NCBI GenBank assembly: GCA_041628615.1
Contig: JBFKOW010000156.1
Span: 1 to 7,982, forward strand
DNA from: JAMWZF01 sp041628615
Lineage (GTDB): Bacteria > Pseudomonadota > Alphaproteobacteria > Rhodobacterales > Rhodobacteraceae
Length of the DNA stretch: 7,982 nt
Direction of reading: 5' to 3'
Positions 5,649 through 7,982 of the stretch are shown piece by piece; the stretch's first letter is position 1, and each line of letters opens with the position of its first letter. The translations under genes and the position numbers were made by a program. Under the pieces are notes generated by a model. The model did no database searches. It saw only the letters and a list, made by a program, of their open reading frames with translations, and was not told where the DNA came from.

Positions 5649-7576
5649 GTCTCCAGATACCGCCGCTTGGCCTCTTCCTGCCGGCCGAAATCGCGGACCA
5701 TGTTGGCGATGGCCACCTCGTCGGACTTGTCGGCGTAGCGGAATTCGCTGTCCGCGTAGCGGTTGATCTCCTGGATCACCATCTCGGTGGTGATCGGCAC
5801 CCGCAGCTCGGCGATCATCGCCTTCTTGGTGTCGTAGTCCCGGAACAGGAAGATCTCGGGATCTTCCATCCACTCGTCCGGCAGTTCGAAATCCATCGCC
5901 CTGACCTTCACCGCGTCGGTGATGTTCTTGATCGCGCGGCCGGTGAAACGGGGATCGGCCTGCTGGATGCCCTTCAGGTAGGTGCCGAGCTTGGCGATGG
6001 TGTCGAGGTCCCCGATCTCGGACCGCACCCGGTCGAAGACCTTCAACAGGCCGTCCTCGTGCGGCCGGTTGTGGCTTTCGAACGAGGCCGAGACGGCCTT
6101 GCGGATCTCCTGCGCGGCAAACACCTCGTGGTCGCCCACCGGGATCGCGTGGTTGCGGCCCAGCAGGAGGTGCAGGATGTCGATGTAGTCCTCGCGGGTC
6201 TGCGGCCCGTCGACGAGGAACCGCGCCCCGGCCCGCTGGCGCAGCGCGTCGTCGACGTTCTCGGGGTAGTTCGAGAACATCCCGAAGGTGCAGTTGCCCC
6301 GGACCACGGTGTTGGCCCCGGCGAAGGCCTCCATGAACACCGCGGTCACCTCCTGCTGGCCCGCGCTCGACTGCCGGTCGCCGCGCTTGCCGGCGATCTG
6401 GTCGATGTCGTCGATGGTGCCGAAGCCGATCACCCCGGGGTCGATCACGTTGTTGATGAAGGCGCGGGCGTTCTGGCCGGACTTGCCCTGGTAGCTGTCG
6501 ATGTTGTCGATGCCGAAGTTCTGGTAGCGGAAGGTGTAGCCGGCGACCTCGCAATAGCCGTGGATCATCCCGGCCATCATCTGGATCAGGGTGGTCTTGC
6601 CGGTGCCGGGGGCGCCGTCGCCCATGAAGGTGAAGATGAAGCCGCCGAGATCCGCGAAGGGGTTCAGCCGCCGGTCGAAGTCGTAGGCCATCAGCATCTT
6701 GGCCAGCCGCATCGCCTGGTACTTGGCGATGTGGTTGCCGACGACCTCGTTGGGCTTCTTGAAGGTCATCGTCAGGGTGGTGGACTTCGCCGCCCGCGCC
6801 GGGCTGAAGCCGCGGATCACGAAGTCGTCCGCCTCGACCTTCCAGGTCGCGCCGGTGAAGGCGTCGGTCCGCTCGGCGGTCGAGGCGCGGGCCGCCACCT
6901 TGGCCATCAGCTGCTCGGCGAAGGCCAGCACGGTGGCGGTGAGCCGCGGCTCGGTGCTGGCGAAGGCGGCGAGATCCCGGTCGAGTTCCCAGAGCGCGCC
7001 GTGCAGCGCCAGTTGCGCGTTGTCGGTCAGCACCTCCTCCACGTCGCCCACTTCCACCGTCTCCTCGCCGGCATGGGGGGCGAGCAGGAAGGCGGTCGCA
7101 TTGGCGAAGGTGTAGAGCACGGCCAGCGCCTCGGCGGTCAGCAGGGCGCTGAACTCGGCCTTGCGGTCGGCGGGCAGCCGGCCCTCGAGGTTGGCGCGCT
7201 TGAGGTCGGCCAGCCCGGTGCGGTCGGCGAACTGCCCGCCCAGCGCGAGCGCCACGGCGATTGCCCGGCGCAGGTTGTGCAGCACCGTCGCCTGCACCGG
7301 CGAGGTCAGCAGGTCGCCGTCGTCCGCCGCCTCGATCCGCGCGAGGAGCTGCACCCCCTCGGCCCGCTCGACCCGGCGGGTCACGAGGCCGGGCGTGGTC
7401 GAGCGGAACCGCCGCCGGGTGCCGATCCCCGACGACCGTTCCGCGGCGGGGTCCGGCTCGCCCGCCTGCGCGATCCGCGGGGTGTGATCGAAGCCCTGCA
7501 GCATCGAGGTCGCGGCGTCGTAATGCGCGCGGATGTCCTCCTCGCGCAGTTCCATCTGGTCGCTGGTCAGGGTCAT
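5636..7576 (-). CDS. AAA+ family ATPase, 646 residues
   Basis: A cytosolic AAA+ ATPase, probably an oligomeric ATP-driven remodelling motor. Residues ~1-270 are an N-terminal region with no family I recognise: a charged start, then helical Ala/Leu-rich stretches. Residues ~275-475 are the ATPase core, with Walker A GAPGTGKTT at 321-329 (Lys327), Walker B VIGFGTIDDID at 382-392 (Asp389, with Asp390 in the place of the usual Glu), sensor-1 region FGMFSNYPENVDDALRQR with Asn436, and candidate arginine fingers Arg448 and Arg452 in RQRAGARF. Residues ~480-646 form a long helical C-terminal extension. No membrane helix is visible. The ATG at 7576 is chosen because it overlaps the lipoprotein stop (ATGA) and has AGGAG 7 nt upstream. 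The frame stays open further upstream, but there it is Arg/Gly-rich shadow of the lipoprotein gene. Substrate and partners are unknown; the linked membrane proteins are the obvious candidates. Confidence 0.93.
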   Translation of the reverse strand: MTLTSDQMELREEDIRAHYDAATSMLQGFDHTPRIAQAGEPDPAAERSSGIGTRRRFRSTTPGLVTRRVERAEGVQLLARIEAADDGDLLTSPVQATVLHNLRRAIAVALALGGQFADRTGLADLKRANLEGRLPADRKAEFSALLTAEALAVLYTFANATAFLLAPHAGEETVEVGDVEEVLTDNAQLALHGALWELDRDLAAFASTEPRLTATVLAFAEQLMAKVAARASTAERTDAFTGATWKVEADDFVIRGFSPARAAKSTTLTMTFKKPNEVVGNHIAKYQAMRLAKMLMAYDFDRRLNPFADLGGFIFTFMGDGAPGTGKTTLIQMMAGMIHGYCEVAGYTFRYQNFGIDNIDSYQGKSGQNARAFINNVIDPGVIGFGTIDDIDQIAGKRGDRQSSAGQQEVTAVFMEAFAGANTVVRGNCTFGMFSNYPENVDDALRQRAGARFLVDGPQTREDYIDILHLLLGRNHAIPVGDHEVFAAQEIRKAVSASFESHNRPHEDGLLKVFDRVRSEIGDLDTIAKLGTYLKGIQQADPRFTGRAIKNITDAVKVRAMDFELPDEWMEDPEIFLFRDYDTKKAMIAELRVPITTEMVIQEINRYADSEFRYADKSDEVAIANMVRDFGRQEEAKRRYLETNSK

Positions 7577-7899
7577 CTCAAGTCTCCTGCCGGGCCGCGC
7601 TGCGGCCAATATGTCTGCCACGGCTCGCCCGAATGGGTCTGCAGCCCGTAAACGAAGGCACCCCCCGGACCGGCGCAGAACCGGACCACCCCGATCCCGA
7701 ACATCGCGTTGCCGCGGGCCTTCTCGATGCAGGGGGCATTGGCGGGAAACGGGCCGCTGCCCGGGCGCGGCGCGACCGCGACGAAGCCCAGCGCCGCGAG
7801 GTCGGCGGCCACTGCCCCGGGCGGGTCTTCGGCCAGCCGCTCCGCGAGGTCCGGCGCCGAAGGCCGCACCCCACAGGCCGCGAGCGCCGCCAGCGCCAT
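7573..7899 (-). CDS. Small putative lipoprotein, start uncertain
   Basis: A 108-residue protein with no family I recognise. It starts MALAALAACGVRPSAPDL: a hydrophobic stretch ending in a perfect lipobox (LAAC), so Cys9 could be the lipidated residue. Two further cysteines, Cys57 and Cys75, could form a disulfide in the periplasm. A Trp/Tyr-rich end follows (GEPWQTYWPQRGPAGD). The signal peptide is too short and lacks basic residues if translation begins at the ATG at 7899, and no ribosome binding site is seen before it. The frame closes at a TGA only 7 codons upstream (7918-7920). A single-base loss in the CCCGGG run would give a GTG start at 7921 and a normal signal peptide beginning MSRAAGLMALAALAAC. 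The stop overlaps the AAA+ start as ATGA, so the gene is coupled to the ATPase. A lipoprotein beside a AAA+ motor suggests an envelope-associated system (inference). Confidence 0.65.
   Translation of the reverse strand: MALAALAACGVRPSAPDLAERLAEDPPGAVAADLAALGFVAVAPRPGSGPFPANAPCIEKARGNAMFGIGVVRFCAGPGGAFVYGLQTHSGEPWQTYWPQRGPAGDLR
7584..7588 (-). promoter_or_regulatory. Ribosome binding site of the AAA+ gene
   Basis: AGGAG on the - strand, 7 nt before the ATG at 7576, sits inside the end of the lipoprotein gene. It decides the AAA+ start against a longer reading of the same frame from 7936. Confidence 0.8.
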
Positions 7900-7918
7900 G
7901 AGACCGGCCGCCCGGGCT

Positions 7919-7982
7919 CACGACGAACTTGCGCACGTTGCCGAAGCCCGGCGGGTTCAGTTCGGCCAGCGCCTGGAAGGGC
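7919..7982 (-). CDS. C-terminal fragment of an upstream gene, end unclear
   Basis: From the right edge, the - strand frame beginning at base 7981 reads PFQALAELNPPGFGNVRKFVV with nearly all third positions G or C, and it looks like real protein. Its identity cannot be read from so few residues. No stop appears in this frame: it runs on into Arg/Gly-rich shadow over the lipoprotein and is then in frame with the AAA+ gene. The real end is therefore either hidden by a one-base frameshift near 7911-7921 or lies a few codons into the lipoprotein region. An alternative is that GTG CGC AAG at 7936 begins the lipoprotein (MRKFVV...) after such a shift. Low confidence on function and boundary. Confidence 0.35.

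Noticed and set aside
5501..7651. Long + strand open frame opposite the AAA+ gene
   Set aside because: Low-complexity Gly/Val/His/Arg-rich product, wholly antisense to a gene with intact Walker motifs; explained by composition.
7577..7936. N-terminal extension of the AAA+ protein to a GTG at 7936
   Set aside because: The extra 120 codons are Arg/Gly-rich shadow over the lipoprotein gene, and the ATG at 7576 has AGGAG at ideal spacing.
1..7982. CRISPR arrays, tRNA or rRNA genes, insertion sequences, attachment sites
   Set aside because: No spaced direct repeats, no cloverleaf-like or rRNA sequence, and no transposase or integrase frames were seen on either strand.

Overview
The window is very GC-rich, with almost every third codon position G or C. 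It looks like a chromosomal piece of an alphaproteobacterium, most likely Rhodobacterales/Rhodobacteraceae. This rests on codon use, on a DUF1523 protein and its neighbours (families I associate with that group), and on a hairpin-rich intergenic element at about 2601-2675 that resembles a dispersed Rhodobacteraceae repeat. No sequence search was run, so the taxonomic call is inference.

The left part, on the + strand, is the end of a deoxyribonucleoside catabolic operon. It holds the C-terminal 76 residues of deoxyribose-phosphate aldolase (DeoC, 1-232). After 40 nt comes a complete two-domain aldehyde dehydrogenase of the ALDH16 type (273-2594). DeoC releases acetaldehyde and glyceraldehyde 3-phosphate, and the dehydrogenase probably oxidises the acetaldehyde or a related aldehyde.

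A short convergent junction (2595-2682) carries three consecutive triloop hairpins and probably terminates transcription from both sides.

Everything to the right is on the - strand and reads from the right edge to 2683. The order is: a short fragment of an upstream reading frame (7919-7982), a small putative lipoprotein (7573-7899), a 646-residue AAA+ ATPase (5636-7576), a possible 61-residue protein (5454-5639), a 126-nt gap with a GC-rich hairpin, a three-helix membrane protein (4998-5327), a 453-residue soluble protein of unknown function (3640-5001), an 89-residue two-helix membrane protein (3371-3640) and a DUF1523 membrane protein (2683-3357). Four junctions overlap by 1-4 nt (ATGA, GTGA, GTGA, TGATG), so this is very likely one operon, or two closely coupled ones. 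I know of no characterised role for it. The combination of a cytosolic AAA+ motor, a large cytosolic partner, three inner-membrane proteins and a candidate lipoprotein suggests a membrane-associated remodelling machine. It is the best candidate here for an undescribed system.

The lipoprotein start is irregular: its signal peptide lacks a basic N-region and the upstream frame has no visible stop. This may mean a one-base frameshift near 7911-7920.
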